Source: Paracoccus aerius (lineage in GTDB: Bacteria > Pseudomonadota > Alphaproteobacteria > Rhodobacterales > Rhodobacteraceae). Taken from it: a DNA stretch of 64,000 bases. The position numbers and the translations under genes are program-made. Shown one piece after another: positions 25,116-32,848 of this stretch. Every line of letters begins with the position of its first letter. The stretch's first letter is position 1. The stretch spans positions 1 to 64,000 of the forward strand of contig NZ_BNCL01000017.1 of NCBI RefSeq assembly GCF_014656455.1. The letters are read 5' to 3'. Under the pieces are notes generated by a model. It saw only the letters and a program-made list of their open reading frames with translations, did no database searches and was not told where the DNA came from.

Positions 25116-25805
25116 CGGCACCATCCTTTCGGTTCGCGCAAGGGGAAGGCATGCGCCGGGCTTGCGGTTCCCCTTCTGGCCGGTTGCGACGGCGCCGTCA
25201 GCACGCTGGCCCCGGCCGGGCCCGCCGCCGCGCAGATCGCCGCGCTGTGGTGGGCGATGCTGATCGGGTCGGGGCTGATCACGGTCCTGGTCCTGACCCT
25301 GGCAGGGCTTGCCATCTGGCGCGGGCCGCGTCCCTCGGACGAGAGGCGTTGGACGATCTGGTGGGGCCTGGGCTTCAGCATGTCCGTCTTGGCCGTGCTT
25401 CTGGCCTTTGCCCTGCGCGCGGGGGAACGGATCATCGCGCGCGACGACGGCACCCTTCAGGTCGAGGCCGAGGCGCAGCAATGGCGTTGGCGCTTCGTCC
25501 AGCCGGGACCGGACGGCCCAGTCCAGACCGAGGGCGTGTTGTATGTCCCCGCAGGCCAGCCCTTCGACATCGTCCTGACCAGCCGCGACGTGATCCATTC
25601 CTTCTGGGTGCCGCAGCTTGGCGGCAAGATGGACGCGATCCCCGGCCATCGCAACGTCCACCGCCTGATGGCCGACGCGCCCGGCACGCATGAAGGGCTG
25701 TGCGCCGAGTTCTGCGGCATCGGCCACGCCGCCATGCGATTCGAGGTGGTGGTCTACGACCCCGCCGACCCGCCCCCCTTCGTTTCCGCCGAAAGCCTTC
25801 CATGA
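25089..25805 (+). CDS. Cytochrome c oxidase subunit II (start unclear)
   Basis: The body is clear. Two membrane helices (ALWWAMLIGSGLITVLVLTL and a second near residue 100) precede the CuA domain: SRDVIHSFWVPQLGGKMDAI, then the copper motif CAEFCGIGHAAM, so all CuA ligands are present. The aromatic patch QQWRWRF is also there. A lipobox (PLLAGC at about 25170-25187) suggests an N-terminal lipoprotein signal. No in-frame ATG or GTG lies before it. I give the TTG at 25089 (GGAAAG 9 nt upstream) as the best candidate; the first in-frame ATG is at 25257, which would remove the signal and part of helix 1. The stop overlaps the next start (ATGA). Confidence 0.82.
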   Translation: MLPGSLGSHRHHPFGSRKGKACAGLAVPLLAGCDGAVSTLAPAGPAAAQIAALWWAMLIGSGLITVLVLTLAGLAIWRGPRPSDERRWTIWWGLGFSMSVLAVLLAFALRAGERIIARDDGTLQVEAEAQQWRWRFVQPGPDGPVQTEGVLYVPAGQPFDIVLTSRDVIHSFWVPQLGGKMDAIPGHRNVHRLMADAPGTHEGLCAEFCGIGHAAMRFEVVVYDPADPPPFVSAESLP

Positions 25806-28309
25806 CCGAAGATCCCCACGCCATCGCGCCGAACCCGCCCCAGAGGGCCCTGCCGCTGCACCGGCAGATGGATCGGATCTGGTCGGACCTGCCGGGCTGG
25901 CGGGGCTCTGTCGCCTCGGTCAATCACGGCACGATCGGGCTGCGCTTCATGGCGACGTCCTTCCTGTTCTTCTCGATCGGCGGCGTGCTGGCGATGCTGA
26001 TCCGCGCGCAGCTTGCGACCCGCGACGGGGCCTTCCTGGACACGCAGCTGTATAACCAGATCTTCACGATGCACGGCAGCATCATGATGTTCCTGTTCGC
26101 CATTCCGATGCTGGAGGGACTGGCGATGTGGCTTTTGCCCAAGATCCTGGGCGCGCGGGACATGGCCTTTCCCCGGCTGGGGGCGCTTGGCTATTGGTGC
26201 TATCTGTTCGGGGGGATCATCATCCTGTCCTCGCTGCTATTCGGCGTGGCCCCGGACGGCGGCTGGTTCATGTATGTGCCCTTGTCGGGCAAGACCTATA
26301 CCCCCGGCATCAGCGCCGATGTCTGGCTGCTGGGCGTGACCTTCGTCGAGATCTCGGCCATGGCTGCGGCGGTCGAGATCATCGTGACGATCCTGCGCCT
26401 GCGCGCGGCGGGCATGGCGCTGACCCGGATGCCGCTGATGGGCTGGTACATGCTGGGGACGGCCGCGATGATGCTGGTGGGCTTTCCGCCGCTGATCCTG
26501 GGGTCGATCCTGCTGGAACTGGAACGCGCCTTCGACTGGCCCTTCTTCGACGTGTTGCGCGGCGGCGACCCGATGCTGTGGCAGCACCTGTTCTGGCTGT
26601 TCGGCCACCCCGAGGTCTACATCATCTTCCTGCCCGCCGCGGGCGTCCTGTCCACGATCATCCCGGTCTTTGCCCGCACACGGATCCTGGGCTATGGCGC
26701 GATCGTTGCCGCTATCGTGGGGCTGGTGTTCCTGTCCTTCGGGCTTTGGGTGCATCACATGTTCACGGTGGGCATCCCGCACATGGCGCTTGCCTTCTTC
26801 TCGGCCGCGTCGGCCTTGGTGGCGGTGCCGACCTCGGTCCAGATCTTTGCCTGGATCGGGACGATGTGGGCGGGCAGGGTGGACCTGCGCCTGCCGATGC
26901 TGCATGTCATCGGCTTCTTCGCGACCTTCGTGATGGGCGGCCTGACCGGCGTGATGCTGGCGATGGTGCCCTTCAACTGGCAGGCCCATGACACGCATTT
27001 CGTGGTGGCGCACCTGCATTACGTGCTGGTCGGCGGCTTTGTCTTTCCGATGCTGGCCGGGATCACCTACTGGATGCCGATGATCAGCGGACGCTTTCGC
27101 GTGCGGGCCCTGGGCGAGGCCGCCTTCTGGCTGATCTTCCTGGGCTTTCACGGTACCTTCTTCATCATGCACCTGACGGGCCTTCTGGGGATGCCGCGCA
27201 GGGTCGACCGCTATCCCGACAATCCCGAATGGGAATGGCTGAACCTTGTCTCGTCCATCGGGGGGATGGTCATGTCGGTGGGCTTTGCGCTGTTCGTGCT
27301 GGACATCGCGATGCAGTGGCTGTTCGGGCGGCGCAGCCACCGCAACCCGTGGAAGGCGCAGACGATGGACTGGGCGATGGCGCTGCCCGCGCCGTCCTAC
27401 AACTTCGCCTCGCTGGCCGGGGCGGGCCGCCACGATGCAAGCGTGACGCTGCCCCTGGCGCGGGGCGAGGGGCTGCTGCCCGGCGCCCCCCGCGACCGCC
27501 GCGAGGTCTTGGTGACCGAACCCGGCACCGGCCGCCCGGACCATGTGGCCGTGCTGCCGGGCAACACCCGCCTGCCGATCTGGACGGCCGCGGCGATCGG
27601 CAGCTTCTTCCTGCTGATGCTGGCGGGGCTTTACTGGGCAACGCCGCTGGCGATCCTGCTGATCCTGTGGGCCGCCTGGCAATGGGGTGGCTTCATGGGC
27701 AGCAGGCGGGACGCTGAACCCCTGGCCGTGGCGCCGGGCCTTGCGCTGCACGAACACTGGCAGATGCGCAACACCCTGGCCTATAGCGGTACGGTGACGC
27801 TGCTGGTTGCGGATGCCACGCTTTACGCCTCGCTGCTGTTCGGGGTGGCCTTCCTGACGGTGATCGCGCCGAACTGGCCCCCGCCCGACAGCGGGCTGGG
27901 CTGGCCCGTGCTGCTGACCGGGGCCGCCGCCCTGCTGATGATGGGCCTGGGCCTCGTTGCCAGCCTGCTGGCCGAGGCGCAGCGCGCCGCCCCGCCGGGC
28001 CGCCTGGCGGCCCTGGCCGGCGTTGCGGCGGCGGGGCTGGCATTGCTGCTGCTGGCGGGGGTGGCCTGGCAATTCGACGATCCGACCCGCCATGCACGCG
28101 ATGCGCTGCGCGCGGCCCTGCTGGGGTACGCGGGCTTCCACGGCGTCGTCACCCTGATGCTGGCGTTGCGCAGCCTGGCGGATGTGCGGCAGGGCCGGAC
28201 CTCGGCGATGCGGCGGGGGGCGGCGCCGGTCTGGCAGTTGTTCCAGGCCTTCTGGCTGGGAACCTCGGCCCTGTCGCTTGGCGTCGTCGCCCTGCAGGAG
28301 ATCGGCTGA
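25802..28309 (+). CDS. Cytochrome c oxidase subunit I fused to a subunit III domain
   Basis: 835 residues, long for subunit I alone. Residues 1-550 hold the heme-copper core: heme ligand in FTMHGSIMMFLF, CuB and cross-linked tyrosine in GHPEVYIIFLPAAG (the Glu here is that of the D-channel), HHMFTVGIPHMA for the other CuB histidines, and THFVVAHLHYVLVGG for the remaining heme ligands. From about residue 580 a subunit III-like region follows with five to seven helices (ATPLAILLILWAAWQWGGFM, LLFGVAFLTVIAPNWPPPDS). Such I/III fusions occur in caa3-type and related oxidases. The reaction is proton-pumping reduction of oxygen by cytochrome c. Confidence 0.93.
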   Translation: MTEDPHAIAPNPPQRALPLHRQMDRIWSDLPGWRGSVASVNHGTIGLRFMATSFLFFSIGGVLAMLIRAQLATRDGAFLDTQLYNQIFTMHGSIMMFLFAIPMLEGLAMWLLPKILGARDMAFPRLGALGYWCYLFGGIIILSSLLFGVAPDGGWFMYVPLSGKTYTPGISADVWLLGVTFVEISAMAAAVEIIVTILRLRAAGMALTRMPLMGWYMLGTAAMMLVGFPPLILGSILLELERAFDWPFFDVLRGGDPMLWQHLFWLFGHPEVYIIFLPAAGVLSTIIPVFARTRILGYGAIVAAIVGLVFLSFGLWVHHMFTVGIPHMALAFFSAASALVAVPTSVQIFAWIGTMWAGRVDLRLPMLHVIGFFATFVMGGLTGVMLAMVPFNWQAHDTHFVVAHLHYVLVGGFVFPMLAGITYWMPMISGRFRVRALGEAAFWLIFLGFHGTFFIMHLTGLLGMPRRVDRYPDNPEWEWLNLVSSIGGMVMSVGFALFVLDIAMQWLFGRRSHRNPWKAQTMDWAMALPAPSYNFASLAGAGRHDASVTLPLARGEGLLPGAPRDRREVLVTEPGTGRPDHVAVLPGNTRLPIWTAAAIGSFFLLMLAGLYWATPLAILLILWAAWQWGGFMGSRRDAEPLAVAPGLALHEHWQMRNTLAYSGTVTLLVADATLYASLLFGVAFLTVIAPNWPPPDSGLGWPVLLTGAAALLMMGLGLVASLLAEAQRAAPPGRLAALAGVAAAGLALLLLAGVAWQFDDPTRHARDALRAALLGYAGFHGVVTLMLALRSLADVRQGRTSAMRRGAAPVWQLFQAFWLGTSALSLGVVALQEIG

Positions 28310-28620
28310 TGATCTGGATGGCGCGGGTGCTGGCTGGGCCGATCCTGTGGGGGGCGCTGTTTTCCGGGATCTATGGCCTGCACGGGCTGGGCTGCGGCCT
28401 GGACTGGCCGAATCGTGAAACGCCTCTGGGCGCGCTGCATCCGCTGGCGATGATCGGGGCCTGGCTTCTGGGGCTGGCGCTGCACGCGGCCCTGATCCGC
28501 TGGAACCGGGCGTTGGGCGACGCGCGGCAGGCGATGCTGGTCAGGGCCGGGAACTGGATCGGCGCCGTGGCAAGTGCCGCCACGCTGTTTCCGGTGATCG
28601 CGACCTCGACCTGCGGGTGA
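28309..28620 (+). CDS. Small membrane protein at the end of the oxidase cluster
   Basis: 103 residues with three hydrophobic segments (VLAGPILWGALFSGIYGLHG, GALHPLAMIGAWLLGLALHA and AVASAATLFPVIATSTCG). The start overlaps the stop of the subunit I/III gene by one base (TGATG), so it is translated with it. I recognise no named family. Position and size suggest an accessory or subunit IV-like protein of the oxidase, which is inference only. The stop lies directly against the convergent AEC transporter gene. Confidence 0.72.
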   Translation: MIWMARVLAGPILWGALFSGIYGLHGLGCGLDWPNRETPLGALHPLAMIGAWLLGLALHAALIRWNRALGDARQAMLVRAGNWIGAVASAATLFPVIATSTCG

Positions 28621-29559
28621 TCAGGGCTGCACCATCTGCGCCGCCGCCAGCCAAAGGGGCAGGCTGGCCGCCGCCAGAACCGTCTGCCAGGTGAAGATGT
28701 CGGCGAAGAACTCGGCATCGCCGCCCATCTGCCGCGCCAGGATGTATCCGGCCGAGGCACCGGGCGCCGCCGTGGCCAGCAGCCCGGATGCGATTTGGCT
28801 GCCGGGCAGCGACAGCATCAGCCCGCAGACCAGGAAGATCGCCGGACACAGCGCCAGGCGCAGCGCGACGCCCGCCCACATCGCGGCGTCCGTCTGCCAC
28901 AGGCGGCGCAACTCGATCCCCGCGCCGACGCTGAGTAGGCCCAGGGCAAGCGCACCTTGCCCCAGCCAGTCCAGCGGCGACATCGCCCAGTTCGGCAGGG
29001 CCACGCCTGACAGGTTCAGCAAAAGCCCCGCCGCACATCCCAGGACCAGGGGATTTCGCGCGATCTCGGACCCGATCCGGCGCATAGAGCCTGGCCCGGG
29101 ACGGATTGCGTCTGCCCCCGGCAGCAGGGTCAGCGCCACAATGGCCGCGATGTTGAAGGCGGGGATCAGGAAGGCAAGCGCCACCGCCAGATCGCCAAGC
29201 GCCGCCGGTCCCAGCCCCTGCGCCGCCACCGCCAGGATCAGAAGCGAATTGAACCGCAGCGCCCCCTGGAACAGCGATGTCGCACGCCGATTGTCCAGCC
29301 CCAGCGGGCGGCGCAGCAGCAACGCCACCGCCCCCGTCAGCGCGAAGGCCACCGCCATCGCCCCAAGATAGCGACCAAGCACCCCGACCGACAGTTCCGC
29401 GCGATAGATCGAGACCAGCAGGATTGCCGGGAACAGGACGCGAAAGCCCAACTGCTCGATCCCAGGCCAGCTTCCGGGGGCGATGATGCGCCAGCGGCGC
29501 AGCAGGTGCCCAAGCGCCACAAGCGCGATGACGGGCAGGATGGACAGGATCGGCTGCAT
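28621..29559 (-). CDS. AEC family (auxin efflux carrier-like) transporter
   Basis: 312 residues from the ATG at 29559, with AAAGG upstream; the frame runs on to 29640 without a ribosome site. About ten helices in two halves. Typical features are the opening MQPILSILPVIALVALGHLL, the GALRFNSLLILAVAAQGLGP stretch and the C-terminal ATAAPGASAGYILARQMGGD segment. Bacterial members export or exchange small carboxylates and amino acids (for example malate). It is convergent with the oxidase cluster without any gap and divergent from gatC, with 70 bp between. Confidence 0.88.
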   Translation of the reverse strand: MQPILSILPVIALVALGHLLRRWRIIAPGSWPGIEQLGFRVLFPAILLVSIYRAELSVGVLGRYLGAMAVAFALTGAVALLLRRPLGLDNRRATSLFQGALRFNSLLILAVAAQGLGPAALGDLAVALAFLIPAFNIAAIVALTLLPGADAIRPGPGSMRRIGSEIARNPLVLGCAAGLLLNLSGVALPNWAMSPLDWLGQGALALGLLSVGAGIELRRLWQTDAAMWAGVALRLALCPAIFLVCGLMLSLPGSQIASGLLATAAPGASAGYILARQMGGDAEFFADIFTWQTVLAAASLPLWLAAAQMVQP

Positions 29560-29629
29560 CGGACCTTTGCGCAGTTCTTGCAGGGGCGCGTCCGGGGTTG
29601 TAGACCCGCGCCCAACGAAAGGAAACGCC

Positions 29630-29917
29630 ATGTCGATCACCGAGGATCAGGCCCGCAAGGTCGCGCATCTGGCGCGCATCGCGGTCGATGACGCCGCCCT
29701 GCCGGCGCTTGCGCGCGAATTGAACGGCATCCTGCATTTCATGGAACAGCTGAACGAAGTGGACGTGACCGGGGTCGAGCCGATGACCGGCGTCACCCCC
29801 ATGCGCCTGAAGCGGCGCGAAGATGTCGTGACCACCGGAGAGATGGCCGACAGGATCCTGTCCAACGCCCCCGACGCGCGCGAGGGATTCTTTGCCGTGC
29901 CGAAGGTGGTGGAATGA
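29630..29917 (+). CDS. gatC: Asp-tRNA(Asn)/Glu-tRNA(Gln) amidotransferase subunit C
   Basis: 95 residues from the ATG at 29630, preceded by AAAGGAAA. The sequence has the GatC pattern: [20 protein letters not shown], then [20 protein letters not shown] and the C-terminal [12 protein letters not shown]. GatC stabilises the GatA-GatB complex that converts misacylated Glu-tRNA(Gln) or Asp-tRNA(Asn). The stop overlaps gatA by 4 nt (ATGA), so translation is coupled. gatB is not in the window. Confidence 0.95.
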   Translation: MSITEDQARKVAHLARIAVDDAALPALARELNGILHFMEQLNEVDVTGVEPMTGVTPMRLKRREDVVTTGEMADRILSNAPDAREGFFAVPKVVE

Positions 29918-31395
29918 CTGATCTGAACAGCCTGACCGTCGCCGACGCCCGTGACGCGCTGCGCAAGGGCGAAACCACGGCCGTCGAACTGACCGAGGCT
30001 TGCCTTTCGGCCATCGACGCCGCAGGTGCGCTGAACGCCTTTGTCCACCACACGCCCGACATGGCCCGCGACATGGCGCAGGCGGCGGACGCCCGGATCA
30101 AGTCGGGCGATGCGACGGCGTTGACGGGCATCCCCCTGGGCATCAAGGACGTCTTCTGCGTCAAGGGCGTGCCGTCGCAGGCCGCAAGTCGGATCCTGCA
30201 AGGCTTCCGGCCTGAATATGAATCCACCGTGACGCAGAACCTGTGGAACGCGGGCGCGGTGATGCTGGGCAAGCTGAACCAGGACGAATTCGCGATGGGC
30301 TCGGCCAACGAATCCAGCTGCTACGGCCCCGCCGTGAACCCCTGGAAGGTCGATGACCGGCAGTTGACGCCGGGCGGATCCTCGGGCGGGTCGGCGGCGG
30401 CGGTGGCGGCTGATCTGTGCCTTGCGGCGACCGGGACGGACACCGGCGGCTCGATCCGCCAGCCTGCGGCCTTCACCGGCATCGTCGGGCTGAAGCCCAC
30501 CTATGGCAGGGTCAGCCGCTGGGGCGTGATCGCCTATGCATCGTCCTTGGACCAGGCCGGGCCGATGACAAAGACGGTGCGCGACGCGGCGATCATGCTG
30601 GGCGCGATGGCATCCGTCGATCCGCAGGATTCGACCAGTGCCGACGTGGCCGTTCCCGACTACGAATCCCTGCTGACCGGCGACATCCGCGGCAAGCGCA
30701 TCGGCATCCCGCGCGAATACCGCGTGGAAGGGATGCCCCCGGAAATCGACGCGCTGTGGCACAAGGGCGCCGAGATGCTGCGCGACGCCGGCGCCGAGAT
30801 CGTCGATATCAGCCTGCCGCACACGAAATACGCGCTGCCCGCCTATTACGTGATCGCGCCTGCCGAGGCGTCCTCGAACCTCGCCCGTTACGACGGGGTG
30901 CGCTATGGCCACCGCGCGAAGCTGGGTCAGGGCGACGGCATCACCGAGATGTATGAAAAGACCCGCGCCGAGGGCTTCGGGCTTGAGGTTCAGCGCCGCG
31001 TGATGATCGGCACCTATGTGCTGTCGGCGGGCTTCTATGACGCTTATTACAACCGCGCCCGCAAGGTTCGCGCCTTGATCAAGCGCGACTTCGAGAACGC
31101 CTTTGCCCAGGGGATCGACGCGATCCTAGCGCCGACCACGCCCACCGCGGCCTTTGGCATCGGCGCGATGGACAGCAGCGATCCGGTGCAGATGTATCTG
31201 AACGACGTCTTCACCGTCACGCTGAACCTGGCTGGGCTGCCGGGGATCGCGGTGCCCGTGGGTCTGGACAAGCAGGGCCTGCCGCTGGGCCTGCAGATGT
31301 TCGGCAAGCCCTTCGAGGAAGGCGAGTTGCTGAACCACGCGCTTGTCCTGGAACGCGCCGCCGGATTTGTGGCAAAGCCCGATCGCTGGTGGTAG
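29914..31395 (+). CDS. gatA: Asp-tRNA(Asn)/Glu-tRNA(Gln) amidotransferase subunit A
   Basis: 493 residues. The amidase-signature catalytic triad is complete: Lys78 in [10 protein letters not shown], cis-Ser156 in PGGSSGGS and nucleophile Ser180 in [14 protein letters not shown]. The enzyme releases ammonia from glutamine or asparagine for transamidation of the misacylated tRNA bound by GatB. The C-terminal [20 protein letters not shown] stretch is typical. It overlaps gatC, and a lipoprotein gene starts 31 nt later. Confidence 0.96.
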   Translation: MTDLNSLTVADARDALRKGETTAVELTEACLSAIDAAGALNAFVHHTPDMARDMAQAADARIKSGDATALTGIPLGIKDVFCVKGVPSQAASRILQGFRPEYESTVTQNLWNAGAVMLGKLNQDEFAMGSANESSCYGPAVNPWKVDDRQLTPGGSSGGSAAAVAADLCLAATGTDTGGSIRQPAAFTGIVGLKPTYGRVSRWGVIAYASSLDQAGPMTKTVRDAAIMLGAMASVDPQDSTSADVAVPDYESLLTGDIRGKRIGIPREYRVEGMPPEIDALWHKGAEMLRDAGAEIVDISLPHTKYALPAYYVIAPAEASSNLARYDGVRYGHRAKLGQGDGITEMYEKTRAEGFGLEVQRRVMIGTYVLSAGFYDAYYNRARKVRALIKRDFENAFAQGIDAILAPTTPTAAFGIGAMDSSDPVQMYLNDVFTVTLNLAGLPGIAVPVGLDKQGLPLGLQMFGKPFEEGELLNHALVLERAAGFVAKPDRWW

Positions 31396-31426
31396 GGTCG
31401 CCCCAGTGGCATATCCAGGAGGCGTG

Positions 31427-31780
31427 ATGCGCGGCTGTCTGATCCTTTCGGTGCTGGCGCTTGCCGGCTGTGGCGAACACCTGGGCTGGAACCCGAACTA
31501 CAATTTCGGCCCGACCCGCTACGGCGAATACCGCGCCGCGCGCGAGGCTGCCTTGGTGACGGCCGCCGAACCGCCACAGACCATCCCCGTCGCGCGCCCC
31601 TTCTACGCCCCGACCGCCGCCGAAATCGCGGGCCAGAGCCCCGTGCCGATCCCGCCCACGATGGGGGTGAACCGCGTCCGCGTGGTCAAGAAGGTCCCGA
31701 CTGCGCCTGCGCCGCGCGCGAACGCCCCGGTGGTGATCGTTCCCCAGTCCATGCGGGCGGGCGACCAGCCCCCGCTGTGA
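31427..31780 (+). CDS. Small putative lipoprotein
   Basis: 117 residues from the ATG at 31427, with a consensus AGGAGG at 31417-31422. A short lipoprotein signal is visible: MRGCLILSVLALAGCGE, with the lipobox LAGC and predicted lipidated Cys15. The mature part starts with GEHLGWNPNYNFGPTRYGEY and is Pro/Ala-rich (PTMGVNRVRVVKKVPTAPAP), probably extended. I recognise no family; similar small lipoproteins follow gatA in related bacteria, as far as I recall. Its stop overlaps the GTG of the amidase, so the two are co-translated and may both act on the envelope. Confidence 0.75.
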   Translation: MRGCLILSVLALAGCGEHLGWNPNYNFGPTRYGEYRAAREAALVTAAEPPQTIPVARPFYAPTAAEIAGQSPVPIPPTMGVNRVRVVKKVPTAPAPRANAPVVIVPQSMRAGDQPPL

Positions 31781-32442
31781 GCGTGGGCTTTCCCAGCCCC
31801 AACCACGGCGACCGCCGGGGTCAACGCCCCGAACTGGTCGTGCTGCACTATACCGGCATGGCCGACACGGCCGAGGCGCGCGCGCGGCTGTGCGACCCCC
31901 TGGCCGAGGTCAGCGCACATTGGCTGGTCCATGAGGATGGCCGTGCCGAGGCCCTGGTCCCCGAGGATCGCCGGGCCTGGCACGCGGGTGCGGGGTCCTG
32001 GCAAGGGCGCGATGACGTCAATTCCCGCTCCATCGGGATCGAGATCGCCAATCCCGGCGACCGCCCCTTTCCCCTGCGCCAGATGGACGGGCTGGCCTGC
32101 CTGCTGCGTCAGGTCATGGCCCGCTGGCAGATCGGCCCTGGCGGCGTGATCGGCCATTCCGACATGGCCCCCGGCCGCAAGATCGACCCCGGCCCCCGCT
32201 TCGACTGGACCCGCCTTGCGCACGAAGGCCTGGCGCTGCCGGCGGGGCAGGGGTTCGACCTGCCGCTGCCACCTAGCCTGGACCGCATCGGCTATCCGCA
32301 GGTGGACCAGGACATCCGCCTGGTCGCCTTTCGCCTGCGTTTCCGCCCCTGGGCGCAGGGCCCGGAGGACGAGGCCGACCGCCGTTGCGCGGCCTTCGTG
32401 GCAGCTTCGGCGCCTGCGCCTCATCCCGTTGTTCGCGCCTGA
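31777..32442 (+). CDS. N-acetylmuramoyl-L-alanine amidase (Amidase_2, AmiD-like)
   Basis: 221 residues with a GTG start that overlaps the lipoprotein stop (GTGA). The zinc-amidase pattern is present: first His in LVVLHYTGM, then SAHWLVHEDG, SIGIEIANPGD, and the second His and acidic residues in VIGHSDMAPGRKIDPGP. The enzyme cuts between MurNAc and L-Ala in peptidoglycan or muropeptides. No signal peptide is visible, so it may act in cytoplasmic recycling (AmpD-like) rather than on the sacculus. It is the last gene of the gatCA run. Confidence 0.9.
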   Translation: MSVGFPSPNHGDRRGQRPELVVLHYTGMADTAEARARLCDPLAEVSAHWLVHEDGRAEALVPEDRRAWHAGAGSWQGRDDVNSRSIGIEIANPGDRPFPLRQMDGLACLLRQVMARWQIGPGGVIGHSDMAPGRKIDPGPRFDWTRLAHEGLALPAGQGFDLPLPPSLDRIGYPQVDQDIRLVAFRLRFRPWAQGPEDEADRRCAAFVAASAPAPHPVVRA

Positions 32443-32507
32443 CAACCTGTCCGAAACCGGCCTGTTCTGCCCCGCGAAGTTTTTTGTCCGGCAGCCGAAA
32501 TTTCCGC

Positions 32508-32536
32508 TTGCACCCCCCCGCAGCTTTGCCTAAACA
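32508..32536 (+). promoter_or_regulatory. Candidate promoter of tRNA-Glu
   Basis: TTGCAC (32508-32513) and TAAACA (32531-32536) are 17 nt apart and 42 nt before the tRNA. Spacing is right, but both boxes deviate from consensus. Confidence 0.4.
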
Positions 32537-32578
32537 CCGCCCCACGCCACCCGGGAAAGACGGGCAGCGCGAAAAAGT

Positions 32579-32653
32579 GGCCCGTTCGTCTATCGGTTAG
32601 GACGTCAGGTTTTCAACCTGAAAAGAGGGGTTCGACTCCCCTACGGGCTGCCA
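32579..32653 (+). tRNA. tRNA-Glu (anticodon UUC)
   Basis: The cloverleaf folds fully: acceptor GGCCCGT with ACGGGCT, anticodon stem TCAGG/CCTGA with loop TTTTCAA (anticodon TTC), and T-arm AGGGG-TTCGACT-CCCCT. The 3' CCA is encoded. The first acceptor pair is G1-U72, a wobble rather than the usual G-C. A pyrimidine-rich T-run (CTTTTTCC) follows and may end the transcript. Confidence 0.95.
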
Positions 32654-32789
32654 CTTCCTCCTTTTTCCTGACATGACAAAGCACCGCCCGCGCGGTTGCT
32701 TTTGCCTTGGTGCCCTTTGCGATGATGCGTTGGGGCAGGGTTATTCCTGCTGAAACGGCGTCCCGTCACGCCTGCCCTTGAACAAAGCG

Positions 32790-32821
32790 AAAACCCCCTG
32801 CGCGCCGGGACGCACAGGGGG
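32790..32821 (-). terminator. Intrinsic terminator of nrdJ
   Basis: On the minus strand a stem of CCCCCTG-type pairs (CCCCCTGCGCG with CGCACAGGGGG, one mismatch) is followed by TTTT, 28 nt after the nrdJ stop. Confidence 0.75.
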
Positions 32822-32848
32822 CGGATCGCTATCGAGGGGGTGGTCGCG

